From a candidate division CSSED10-310 bacterium (GTDB taxonomy: Bacteria > CSSED10-310), in assembly GCA_016931515.1 (NCBI GenBank), contig JAFGEQ010000002.1:114069-178068 (forward strand): a stretch of 64,000 nucleotides of DNA. Direction: 5' to 3'. Shown in pieces: positions 28,098 to 38,000 of the stretch (its first letter is position 1; each line of letters begins with the position of its first letter). The notes beneath the pieces were generated by a model that ran no database searches, was not told where the DNA came from, and was given only the letters and a program-made list of their open reading frames with translations. The position numbers and the translations under genes are program-made.

Positions 28098-28793
28098 GTG
28101 CGTACACTTTCGATCATCATTCCCATTTACAATGAAGCAGCAACTCTGAACGACATTATCGACAAAGTTTTAAATGTAAATCTGTCTGAACTTAATTTCC
28201 GTAAAGAGTTAATAGCTGTTGATGATGCCTCAGATGATGACTCCTGGAAACTGATCGAGTCCCGCCGCGGAGATATCGATCATATTGCAAAGCATGATGT
28301 GAATCGAGGGAAAGGTGCAGCAATCAGGACCGGCCTGACATTAGCCACAGGCGAGTATATAATCGTACAAGATGCCGATCTGGAATATGATCCGGATGAA
28401 TATATCAATCTGCTTAATCCAATTATCAAAGGAAAAGCAGATGTTGTTTATGGGTCGCGATTCACCGGCGAACGCCGGAACATGTTCCTTCATCACTGGG
28501 TCGGGAACCGTTTTCTGACACTGGTTACCAATATTTTATACGGCACAACTTTGTCGGACATGGAAACCTGCTACAAGCTATTCTCCAGGAAAGCACTGGA
28601 AGGTATCCGAATCCGTTCGGACCGGTTTAATTTTGAACCGGAGATCACTGCCAAGATTCTAAAAAAAGGTATTCGCATATATGAAACGCCCATATCATAC
28701 ACCGGGCGGGAGTACTCAGAAGGTAAGAAGATAACATGGCGGGACGGTTTTTCCGCCTTATGGACAATACTCAAGTATCGTTTTGTTGATTAA
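28098..28793 (+). CDS. Glycosyltransferase family 2, dolichol-phosphate-mannose-synthase-like
   Basis: 231 residues, a GT-A domain alone. Motifs: [39 protein letters not shown], and the DAD metal site in [10 protein letters not shown] (about residue 93). [11 protein letters not shown] and DMETCYKLF are typical of the DPM1/polyprenyl-phosphate sugar transferases. No C-terminal membrane helix is present, as in the soluble DPM1 branch. The start is GTG, fixed by CAGGAGGATAG upstream. It would make a polyprenyl-phosphate-linked sugar for glycan or glycoprotein assembly. Divergent from the comEA operon. Confidence 0.9.
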   Translation: MRTLSIIIPIYNEAATLNDIIDKVLNVNLSELNFRKELIAVDDASDDDSWKLIESRRGDIDHIAKHDVNRGKGAAIRTGLTLATGEYIIVQDADLEYDPDEYINLLNPIIKGKADVVYGSRFTGERRNMFLHHWVGNRFLTLVTNILYGTTLSDMETCYKLFSRKALEGIRIRSDRFNFEPEITAKILKKGIRIYETPISYTGREYSEGKKITWRDGFSALWTILKYRFVD

Positions 28794-28828
28794 AATGGCG
28801 AAAAGCCCTCAATCTGAAGGAGACGAAA

Positions 28829-29893
28829 ATGCGTTTGGAGTATAATGTGAAGAAGTTATTTTTAGATGCGTTTGCCCCTCAACCTGGTGAAGTAATGACA
28901 TTCGTCACCGATTTCCCCGCTGATGCTTTAAAAGCATCTGATGAAACAAAGCACCGTAAAGAAATGACTGAAGTATGGCATGCAGCTGCGAAAGAACTGG
29001 CGGCTGTCATTGGCTTCAAAGTTGGTTCGATCGTTTACATCGATCTTCGAAATCCAGCACCCGGCGACGCATTCGATGCCGATGGTATGATTGATGGCCA
29101 ACCAGTCGATCTGAAAGCTGTAATGGACAGCTGGCGAGACAGAGACATCATCATAGCCATCACCGGCCCTTCAATCACCGGTGAACTCGTTCGCCGACTT
29201 GGCCAGAACTTCCGGTTCGGATCAGCTCCCGGCGTTCATGCTCACTTCGAAGGTTTTAAGGCAGACTATTCGAAAATTCCTCTTCGCTTTGAAATCCTTG
29301 TCTCCCGCATGGCTAAAGCCGTCGCCGCTCATTTCACGTTCCGCCTGGACGAGATGGTCTGGCAGTGCTCCCTGGATCTGCGAGGGCAGAGGTATCAATT
29401 CTGCGAGAACGGTTCTGCCATGCGTCCCGGCGAATTCATCAATATCCCTTCAGGCTGTGCCAACATTCCACCCTATCCCGGACTGCCGGGAGACAGCCGG
29501 GGAGAAAGCAGGACCAGCGGTGAAATACCTGCTCTGATCGAGGATGAACTGGTCGTTTATCGGATCGAAAAAAATCGGATCGTGGAGATCATGGGATCCG
29601 GCGAACATGCAGAGAAGGAACGAATGGCCATTCTGAAGGGAGATCCTGCCACAGCCGTTGTAACGAAACTCGGTCTGGGAGTCAACGATGAAGCCCGTTG
29701 CAACGGCACGCATGTTGGCGACGAAAAGACGATGGGGATGCACTGGGGGTATGGTCCAAAGAAGAAATTTCCCGATACAATCTGGGCGGAACACCCTGTT
29801 CAAATGGATATGGATTTCGAATATCCAGACGGCAGTTTCGAACCGATCTTCCGAAATTCCTTTTATACATCGAACCTCGGTGAACTGTTTTAG
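28829..29893 (+). CDS. M29 aminopeptidase-like metallohydrolase
   Basis: 354 residues, no signal peptide. The C-terminal half carries the pattern of the M29 (aminopeptidase T/AmpS) and related NicX-like metalloenzymes: KLGLGVNDEARCNG, then DEKTMGMHWGYG (metal-binding Glu and His) and HPVQMDM (His-x-Asp pair). The N-terminal half contains the Rossmann-like layer (MTFVTDFP, IIIAITGPSITGEL). The best reading is a cytoplasmic exopeptidase or a ring-cleaving relative; the substrate is unknown. A strong SD (GAAGGAG) precedes the ATG, 35 bases after the glycosyltransferase gene. A strong terminator follows. Confidence 0.65.
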   Translation: MRLEYNVKKLFLDAFAPQPGEVMTFVTDFPADALKASDETKHRKEMTEVWHAAAKELAAVIGFKVGSIVYIDLRNPAPGDAFDADGMIDGQPVDLKAVMDSWRDRDIIIAITGPSITGELVRRLGQNFRFGSAPGVHAHFEGFKADYSKIPLRFEILVSRMAKAVAAHFTFRLDEMVWQCSLDLRGQRYQFCENGSAMRPGEFINIPSGCANIPPYPGLPGDSRGESRTSGEIPALIEDELVVYRIEKNRIVEIMGSGEHAEKERMAILKGDPATAVVTKLGLGVNDEARCNGTHVGDEKTMGMHWGYGPKKKFPDTIWAEHPVQMDMDFEYPDGSFEPIFRNSFYTSNLGELF

Positions 29894-29989
29894 ATCATCC
29901 CCATGACAATTCTTAGAGAGCACCTGATTTTGGATGGCAGCTGATACATCTATCGGATGCATTGAATCGGGGCAATATTAGAGATCGAT

Positions 29990-30019
29990 CTCCCGCCCGT
30001 GACCGGGCGGGAGTTTTTT
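29990..30019 (+). terminator. Rho-independent terminator after the M29-like gene
   Basis: Arms CTCCCGCCCG / CGGGCGGGAG with a four-base loop and six T on the plus strand. Confidence 0.9.
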
Positions 30020-30055
30020 CGGTGTACTACGTATTCACCGGGCGCGACAATCCTG

Positions 30056-30085
30056 TTGCCATTCCATGTTTCGGAAGACTATAGT
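30056..30085 (+). promoter_or_regulatory. Candidate sigma-70-type promoter for typA
   Basis: TTGCCA, 18-base spacer, TATAGT; five of six bases match in each box, about 30 bases before the start codon. Confidence 0.55.
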
Positions 30086-30117
30086 CCGGATTCGGATAGC
30101 GCCGATATGGGCGGGAG

Positions 30118-31962
30118 ATGATATCATTGAATCAGAAACGTAAAAACGAACATATTCGCAACATAGCAATTATCGCGCATGTCGATCATGGCAAGACCAC
30201 GCTGGTTGATGCGATGCTTAAACAGAGCCATCTATTCAGACCTGGCCAAGCCGTCGAAGATCGTATTATGGATTCGATGGATCTGGAGCGGGAACGCGGA
30301 ATTACAATAGCTGCTAAAAACTGTTCGATCATGTTGAATGGAGTCAAGATCAACATCATAGATACACCAGGGCACGCTGATTTCGGTGGTGAAGTGGAAC
30401 GTGCATTATCCATGGTGGATGGCGCAATTTTACTCGTGGATGCATCTGAAGGTCCCCTGCCCCAGACCCGGTTTGTTCTTCAGAAGACGATCGAAAACGG
30501 ACTGGGTGTTGTTGTTGTCATCAATAAAATAGACCGGAAGGATGCCCGGCCGGATCAGGTTCTCGATGAAGTTTACGATCTCTTTATCGATCTCGGTGCG
30601 AACGATGATCAGCTCGATTTCCCCTGTCTGTATGCGGTCGGTCGCGATGGTCTCGCCATGAAATCACCTGCGGACAAGTCAACGGATCTATCTCTACTGT
30701 TCGATACCATTTTACAGAAAATGCCGGTTCCGGAATCCGACCCGGATGAACCGTTCCAGATGCTGGTGTCCGACCTCGGGTATTCGGACTATCTCGGCAG
30801 ACTCGCCATCGGGCGGGTATTCAATGGATCAGCACACGCCAACGATTCACTGGTGTGCGTCAACGAACGCAATGAATCAACACCACTGAAAATCACATCT
30901 CTTCAAACCTATAACGGTTTGAATCTGAAGGAAGCGGACACTGTCAATGCAGGTGAGATCATCGTTTTGAGTGGCATCAAGGATGTCAAAATCGGCGATA
31001 CGATCTGCACGGCACAACGCCCGAAGGCCATGAAACGCCTGAGTGTCGGCGAGCCGACGATCGCTACCGAATTCCGGATCAACACCTCACCATTGAATGG
31101 CCGCGAAGGCACAATTCTGCAATCCGGCAAACTGCGTGAACGACTCCATCGCGAGACACTGAAGAATGTCTCGATCCGCCTGGAGGAATCGGTGGATAAG
31201 GATACATTCATTGTGAAAGGCCGGGGTGATTTTCAGATGGTTATCCTGATTGAGATGCTACGCCGGGAGGGCTTCGAGCTGAGTGTCGGCAGACCCCAGG
31301 TCATATTCCGGCACGAAGATGGCAATCTCCTGGAGCCAATTGAAAATCTTTTTGTCGACTGTGCCGAAACATTCCTCGGTATCGTGACCGAAAAATTGTC
31401 AATCAGGAAGGGTCGTCTTACAAACCTTGTCAACAACGGCCTCGGACGCGTCAGAGCCGAGTTCTCTATCCCGTCACGGTCCCTGATTGGTTACCGAGGG
31501 GAATTTCTAACGGATACCAAGGGAACAGGTCTGTTGAATTCACTGTTTGCCGGTTACGAACCATTTCGTGGGGAGTTTCCGTTGCGTTTCACCGGATCCA
31601 TCGTCGCCGATCGTCCGGGTTCAGCGACATCCTATGCACTGTTTCACCTGGAGCCCCGCGGCCAGTTATTCGTTGTTCCGGGCGATCCGGTTTATGAAGG
31701 CATGATCATCGGGGAGCACAACAAGGATATAGAACTCAACGTCAACGCAACCCGTGAGAAGAAACTGACGAACATGAGAGCAGCCGGGAAGGATGATAGC
31801 CTCGTGTTGTCACCGGTTCGACCGATGACTCTTGAGAAAGCCATCAGTTTTATCAAGGATGATGAGCTGGTCGAAGTCACGCCAAAATCAATCCGTCTGC
31901 GAAAGCGGGAGTTATCGGCTACCAAACGGCATCAAACCCGGGCCCAGGAATTTATTGCATAA
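30118..31962 (+). CDS. typA: TypA/BipA ribosome-associated translational GTPase
   Basis: 614 residues, full length. GTPase motifs are intact: G1 AHVDHGKTTL, G2 region RERGITIAAK, G3 DTPGHADFGGE, G4 NKIDRKDA. The EF-G-like domains and the BipA-specific C-terminal domain follow (GRGDFQMVILIEMLRREGFE; REKKLTNMRAAGKD). BipA binds the ribosome and acts in 50S assembly and stress or cold adaptation. The annotated ATG leaves little room for the GGGAG upstream; a TTG three codons later would fit that SD better, so the exact start is uncertain. Flanked by strong terminators, so probably monocistronic. Confidence 0.96.
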   Translation: MISLNQKRKNEHIRNIAIIAHVDHGKTTLVDAMLKQSHLFRPGQAVEDRIMDSMDLERERGITIAAKNCSIMLNGVKINIIDTPGHADFGGEVERALSMVDGAILLVDASEGPLPQTRFVLQKTIENGLGVVVVINKIDRKDARPDQVLDEVYDLFIDLGANDDQLDFPCLYAVGRDGLAMKSPADKSTDLSLLFDTILQKMPVPESDPDEPFQMLVSDLGYSDYLGRLAIGRVFNGSAHANDSLVCVNERNESTPLKITSLQTYNGLNLKEADTVNAGEIIVLSGIKDVKIGDTICTAQRPKAMKRLSVGEPTIATEFRINTSPLNGREGTILQSGKLRERLHRETLKNVSIRLEESVDKDTFIVKGRGDFQMVILIEMLRREGFELSVGRPQVIFRHEDGNLLEPIENLFVDCAETFLGIVTEKLSIRKGRLTNLVNNGLGRVRAEFSIPSRSLIGYRGEFLTDTKGTGLLNSLFAGYEPFRGEFPLRFTGSIVADRPGSATSYALFHLEPRGQLFVVPGDPVYEGMIIGEHNKDIELNVNATREKKLTNMRAAGKDDSLVLSPVRPMTLEKAISFIKDDELVEVTPKSIRLRKRELSATKRHQTRAQEFIA

Positions 31963-31992
31963 AAAAGGCTCCTCGTTTGCAGAGGAGCCTTT
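31961..31992. terminator. Bidirectional terminator between typA and the S8 peptidase gene
   Basis: Arms GGCTCCTC / GAGGAGCC with a 7-base loop, flanked by A6 on the left and T3 on the right. The minus-strand reading (six T) is stronger and ends the S8 gene; the plus-strand reading may end typA. Confidence 0.85.
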
Positions 31993-32016
31993 CAGCATCA
32001 CACTATCAAAAAGTCT

Positions 32017-34875
32017 TTACAGCGGATCCACGCAACTGGCAGTTCCAAGAGCCGTCATGAAGATCTGTTGTGCATCACCTGCGGTGACATCCAGATCCCC
32101 GTTGCAATCAGCGGCACATTCTTCTTCTTCGGTTGGAGTGATCAATCCCAGGGCAATCTGGAATGCCATCTGTGCATCACCCGCCGTAATATCGCCACTC
32201 AGGTTGACATCACCATTATTGATGCATTCTTCCGGTGTGGAAGTCGGTGGGGGTGTCGGAGTGAATGTCGGTCCGGGTGTCGGAGTCGCTTCTTCACAGG
32301 GACTTTCGAAAGACACCATGACATCGTCGATGTTCCATCCACAGTAGACAACCGAGGAATCGCTAGCACCCATGACCCACCTGATCTTGACATCCGATGA
32401 GCCGGCTGCCACTGCGGAGATATTGTATTCCGCGTAAGACCAGCTGCTGGGTTGCGAACTGGATCCGGTATGATCCCAAATTGTAGTCCATGTGGAGCCG
32501 CCGTTGGCGGATACTCGCACGGAGGCATGATCCCATGTAGCACTTTCTACACCCAGCCAGTAATAATAGCTCAAAATGACTTCCGATGCCTGACTGCAGT
32601 CGATGGACTGAGTAGTACAGAATGTCTCGGGCATATTGTTGGTATAAGAGCCGTTCAGGTTGTAGCCAACGACGTTTGAGCCGGTATAGCCGCTGGACGG
32701 ATCGCCCGAGTTTCCTGTCGGGACGCCCCATGCCCACTGGTTTTCATAAGTCCAGTTCGGATTGGTATCCATGTTTGCACTGAGATAAACAACCAATTCA
32801 TAGGTTTGGGCACCATAATGAGCGCCGCCGTTGTTATCGAGTGCGATATTCCCGGCCTGGTCTTCAGCCAGGACATCGAAGTAGTAGAATGTGCACGGGT
32901 CGAGATTGTCAATGGTCATGCTGTGGCTTGTTGTCAACGCCTCATCTCTGATCTCCTCAATTGGACCGGTGCTCCAGTAGTTGATGATCGATCGCGCCAT
33001 TTCATTCGTCTGCCAACTGACCGTGAACGATGTCGAATCGATATGGGTGATGCTCACGCCGCTGATCGATGGCAATTGTCCGTCTACCGTTGCGTTAACG
33101 GTTGCATCCAGGCTGGGATACCAGACACTGATGGTTGAACCGTCCGCAACCGATATGGCTCCATCACCATGTACCGGTGAGTTCGACGTAGTCAGAAATG
33201 TCCCTTCGAACTGGCCGGTGGAAACCTCGCTCAATGTCAGGTATTCCCATGACGGTTCAACTGAACTCTGAATCTGCACATCCACTGATCCCGATGCGGT
33301 TCTATCCCGAACAGTGATGATCATCGAATCATTCGGCTGATACATTGCTTTATCCAGATAGACTCCGGCAAGTGCAGTGTAACAGGCATACGCATCGATC
33401 AGACCCCATCCCCAGACATGATTTGGAATCGTAGTTGCCGCATTGATACCCTGGCAGGTCTGGTTCCAGTACCCGGCACCGCCAGCTTGAGTATACGCGT
33501 TATCGAGAATGATCTGGCGGGTTGTATCGATATCACCGATCAAACTCGGGGCCGCCGACCAGAGTAATGCGACAACGGCGCAGGTGTGAGGTCCGGCCAT
33601 TGAGGTACCACCCCATCCACCTTCATAACCGCTACCGGGGACGCTTGAACGGACATCATAGCCGGGAGCCACGATTTCCGGTTTGATGAAGTTCGGAGCA
33701 CCCGGAATGCCACTGGCAGCCGGACCACGACTCGAACCCCAGTAAGTCCAGGACTCACTGACGATCCGGTTCTGAACATCGCTGGCGCCAGTGGTCAACA
33801 CTTCTGGATAATCGCCAGGGGAGCGCAATGATTCGCAATCATCACCCTCGTTGCCGGCGGAGAATTCCATGAACACACCCGCTGCCTGCAGGGCATTGAG
33901 ATCCGGGGCATATTGATAATCGCCGCCGCCAATGGGCCAACCCCAGGAATTATTGACAACATCAGGCGCCATGGCCGGAACGCCCTGTGCAGGTGTTTCG
34001 CCATACCGATAAGGAGCCAGAAACCACTCGAAACATTCATGGAATCCCGCATCATCTTCCAGCGGACCACAGGCAATCCATTTCGCTCCCGGAGCCCCGC
34101 CTACCTGATTGCCGGCACCGTCGTCGCCAACCATCGTTCCCATGGTGTGTGTGCCATGCTCATCAGTATCGCAGGGAACCGCGCCGCAGGAGGAACCGAC
34201 ATCATGCCAGTTATACGCATGATCTGCCGTAGTGCCGTTCCAGCCACGGTAGTGATTTTTCAAAGCCGGATGATCCCAGTCAACACCTGTGTCAAGGTTC
34301 GCCACAACGATTCCTTCTCCTGTCACACCTTCAGCCCACACATCCGTTATACCGATATGCGACAGGTTCCATTCCGGAGCGTTAGGCGGTGTATTTGCAT
34401 CGTATGCCATCGGTTGATCGTTTTTGAATTCAAATGGATTATTCGCCCGTATCTTGGCTACATTGACATTATTGACCGCACTCAACAGCATATCCGGAGT
34501 TGCTTCACGGACCAGAATCATATTCTGGATATAGTACTGCTGGATGCCCGGGAGAGACAGATTCAGTTCGCTGATCACCTGGGGTTGAGTTCTCTCGGCA
34601 ACTTCTTTCAGCTGGTGATAAACATACTGCCCCTTATCCTTTTTGTTTCGGATACCTTTGGCACCCGACAGATCAGCCTGTTCGGACAATACTATGAACA
34701 GGCTGGATGTTCCTTTCGACTGCATCTCCTGCAGAATCGAATCCGGAACTTTCTTAAGTGACTGGACCGCTACTTCACCACCCCAGAATTCGGGATCGGC
34801 AACAGCACCGGCCGGCGGTACCACCGATGCCATTATTAATATCAGAAGAGAAAGTTTGAATATTTTTGTGATCAT
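32017..34875 (-). CDS. Secreted subtilisin-like (S8) peptidase with Fn3-like, jelly-roll and dockerin modules
   Basis: 952 residues. Signal peptide at 1-24, an inhibitor-like prodomain (about 30-150), then the S8 catalytic domain with D195 (NLDTGVDW), H240 (EHGTHTMG), oxyanion Asn in NNSWGW and S425 (GGTSMAGP). Residues about 590-680 form an Fn3-like domain. About 690-850 is a jelly-roll/MAM-like module beginning NMDTNPNWTYENQWAWG that is near-identical in plan to three copies in the next gene. A Pro/Thr linker leads to a dockerin-type double Ca-binding repeat at the C terminus: DVNLSGDITAGD and DCNGDLDVTAGD. The protein ends right after the second repeat. Secreted protease attached by its dockerin is the natural reading. 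Convergent with typA. Confidence 0.93.
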   Translation of the reverse strand: MITKIFKLSLLILIMASVVPPAGAVADPEFWGGEVAVQSLKKVPDSILQEMQSKGTSSLFIVLSEQADLSGAKGIRNKKDKGQYVYHQLKEVAERTQPQVISELNLSLPGIQQYYIQNMILVREATPDMLLSAVNNVNVAKIRANNPFEFKNDQPMAYDANTPPNAPEWNLSHIGITDVWAEGVTGEGIVVANLDTGVDWDHPALKNHYRGWNGTTADHAYNWHDVGSSCGAVPCDTDEHGTHTMGTMVGDDGAGNQVGGAPGAKWIACGPLEDDAGFHECFEWFLAPYRYGETPAQGVPAMAPDVVNNSWGWPIGGGDYQYAPDLNALQAAGVFMEFSAGNEGDDCESLRSPGDYPEVLTTGASDVQNRIVSESWTYWGSSRGPAASGIPGAPNFIKPEIVAPGYDVRSSVPGSGYEGGWGGTSMAGPHTCAVVALLWSAAPSLIGDIDTTRQIILDNAYTQAGGAGYWNQTCQGINAATTIPNHVWGWGLIDAYACYTALAGVYLDKAMYQPNDSMIITVRDRTASGSVDVQIQSSVEPSWEYLTLSEVSTGQFEGTFLTTSNSPVHGDGAISVADGSTISVWYPSLDATVNATVDGQLPSISGVSITHIDSTSFTVSWQTNEMARSIINYWSTGPIEEIRDEALTTSHSMTIDNLDPCTFYYFDVLAEDQAGNIALDNNGGAHYGAQTYELVVYLSANMDTNPNWTYENQWAWGVPTGNSGDPSSGYTGSNVVGYNLNGSYTNNMPETFCTTQSIDCSQASEVILSYYYWLGVESATWDHASVRVSANGGSTWTTIWDHTGSSSQPSSWSYAEYNISAVAAGSSDVKIRWVMGASDSSVVYCGWNIDDVMVSFESPCEEATPTPGPTFTPTPPPTSTPEECINNGDVNLSGDITAGDAQMAFQIALGLITPTEEEECAADCNGDLDVTAGDAQQIFMTALGTASCVDPL

Positions 34876-34904
34876 CAGAATGAAACCTCCTTAGGTGAAA
34901 GATA

Positions 34905-34951
34905 CAAAAACAATACCAGCGGGAATGACTGCAATTCTCATTCCCGCTGGT
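34905..34951 (-). terminator. Rho-independent terminator of the large C25 peptidase gene
   Basis: Perfect 14-base inverted repeat (arms 34915-34928 and 34938-34951) followed on the minus strand by a T-rich run. It lies in the short gap before the S8 gene. Confidence 0.88.
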
Positions 34952-35033
34952 CATTATCGCGAAATCGTCTTATCTGCCGGAAGACCGGATACGATCCTTC
35001 AAACAGTTGTCGTTCCCCTTAGATCGGACTCCG

Positions 35034-38000
35034 TCAGGGTTTGATATCATCAGCCACCCTCAAAATCCTGACCGGAACGAGTTGGTCACGGATGGCAGTC
35101 TCTACCGGGCCCGTGATGACCAATGTCGCCAGTGTACCGCCGACACCCTCCGGAATCACGGGGTCATAAGTGCCGTCATTGTAAGCTCCGATACGAATCC
35201 TGTCCGGAGCAGGATCATTGCAGCCGAACTGCACCCATTGAGGATTGAGATCCCCTGTGAAGCATTCGACCAGTGTGAATCGGGAATCCAGAGATAACTC
35301 GATCCAGAAAGCATCAATCTCTCTGTGATCGGTATCAAGTGTAATGGCGATTTCGATCGTGTTCTGATCAGCCTCCACATAATCAAGGGAGACAGGAATC
35401 TCGTGGTTCACAATCGGCAAGTGACTCAATCGAGGCGGGGCGTCTTTCACGCGATCCATTGGATCAGCGCAGGATGTCATACCAAGAGCTGTCATGAATA
35501 TCTGCTGCGCGTCGCCTGCCGTTATTTCCCCGTTGGCATTGCAGTCCGCAGCACAGGCTTCCTCTTCGGTCGGAGTAATGACACCGAGTGCGCACATAAA
35601 TGCCATCTGGGCATCGCCGGCTGTAATTTCGCCATCGAAGTTGCAATCACCGTGATGTACGCACGGATTGCCGAAGCTGTCGGCCCAGACTTCCACGTCA
35701 TCGACATTCCATCCACAATAGACGACAGACGAATCCGTCGTTCCCATGACCCATCTCAGGTATACGGTCGGCTGATTGTCGGCCACTGCGGAAATATCAT
35801 AGACCATCGTCTGCCAGCTGGTATCGGTAAAAGAACTTCCCGAATGATCCCAGATCGTCGTCCAACTCGTTCCGTTATTGGAGACGCGGAATGAAGCGTG
35901 ATCCCACGTGCTGGATTCGACACCGAGCCATCGCATAAACCGGACTTCAACATTCTCAAGGCTGGAGCAATCGATCGCAGTCGTCGTCAGATTGGTTTCC
36001 GGCATGCTGTTCGTATAGGATCCGGACAGGTTGTACCCATAGACACTCGTACCGGTATATCCGCTTGACGGGTCACCTGACGCACCCTGCGGAACACCCC
36101 AGGCCCACTGGCTTTCTGTCGTCCAGCCGGGATTGGTGTCCATGTTCCAATAATACCTCTGGATGAAATTCGAACCGGTGATCTCGATCTCGAACGTCAA
36201 TTCCGCTTCCGCTTCGTTGGATTGAATATCCAGCGTTACTGTCACGACCGTTGGATCGGGAGTAAATCCCGCCGCCTGAATCGAGAAGTGAGGTGTGATG
36301 GATCCTCCGCTGCCACCGCCGACAATGTCGTTGAAATCCGCTTCATCATCATTGATGAACAGGTATGCGGGTGAATCGCTGTTAATCGTTCCGGTCACAC
36401 CGGTGATCCCCATTGATCCGCCGTTCAGCAGTTCGATAGCCAGTGTCGCCGTTTCGCCGGGATCCAGGATTCCGTCGTGATCGCCCCCATCCGTTATCGT
36501 GATTGTGCCAATCGACAAGTCCGGACCTGCTACCGTCTCGGTGAACGTGAATGAACCGTTGCCTGCGCTGCTGAAGTAGGTCACGGTAAATGAAATCGTC
36601 TCGCCATTGGTTGCGGCAGCGGAGACATCGAATGCGAACGGCGTCAGGGTCTGGCCTTGACCGCCGGCGGGAATATCCGGGAACAATGCGCTGTCCTGGG
36701 TGACTGTGACATGCGGATTCGTCGTTGACAGATACCCGGTGATGCCGGTTCCGGCGATTCCCACATTCTCCACCGTCACATCTAGAAGAATGGTCTCCAT
36801 TGGATTGATCATTCCGTCATTGTTTCCGGCGCTGTCGTCAATCGCGTGATCGGCATGCGTCAACACAACCTGTGGATTGTCGGACGACGCCCAAAGTTCG
36901 ATATCATCAAGATTCCAGCCGCAGTAAACAACCGAACCGTCGGTTGTTCCCATCACCCATCGCAGGTATACCGCTGCCTGCCCATCGGCGATGCCCGAGA
37001 TATCATAGCTCATCGCCTGCCAGCTCGGATCTGTGAAACTGCTGCCGGTGTGGTCCCAGATGGTGGTCCATGTCGACCCATTATTGGACACCCGGAAGGA
37101 CGCGTGATCATAACTGCTGGATTCAACACCCAGCCAGCGCATAAAACGGACTTCCACATCGGATAAATTAGCACAATTGATCGGTGTGGATGTCAGACTT
37201 GTTTCCGACATGTCGTTGGCATAGGCACCCGCTAGATTATAACCATAGACATTGGCGCCGGAAAAACCACTCGACGGATCGCCGCCGGCTCCCTGCGGGA
37301 TTCCCCAAGCCCACTGACCTTCCGTAGTCCAACCCGGGTTGTCGTCCATATCCCACAACTGACGCCTTACAAAAGTCGATGTTGTGATTTCAACATCAAA
37401 CGGCAGGATTTTATGATGTGCATACGCCTCGATTTCCAGATAGAACGTGACAATCATGTGATCCGGAGTGCTCTGCAGGGATGAAACCGTGAAGTGCGGA
37501 TCAATGCTCGATACCGTCTGACCCGGATTCATATCCGGAAATCCCGCCCACCCTTGGTCGATGGTAATATATTCCGGATGGTTGCAGGTCAGAGTTCCAG
37601 TTATATCCTGAGCCGCCAGGCGACCCTGATTAATCAGGGACACAGTCATTTGAACGGTCTCACCCGGATCGAAAATGCCGTCACCATCGCCACGCGTGTT
37701 CCAGTCGATGATACCGCAGGAGTCGAAACAGGCATTTGCTGCAACGATTTCCTCCATGAACATCGTCTGCGCCGTGGTTCCGCCGGCGGTCCATTCCACA
37801 ACAAACGGAACAGTATCACCATCGATGGCAGTGTCGTTCACAGAGAATTGATAGTCGGTCAGACTCGTTCCATTGCCTCCCTGAAGAATGTTTGGAAAAT
37901 TCGCCGAAGGAACCGTCACAGTGACGCCGGTATAATCTGTTGAAAGAACGGCGCTGACACCCATCGCATCCAGTCCGACATTGCGTAGCGTCACCAGCAT

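Noticed and set aside
34920-34960. Sigma-54-like GG-N10-GC within the terminator ahead of the S8 gene
   Set aside because: It lies inside the perfect hairpin of the C25 terminator and lacks a good -24 box.
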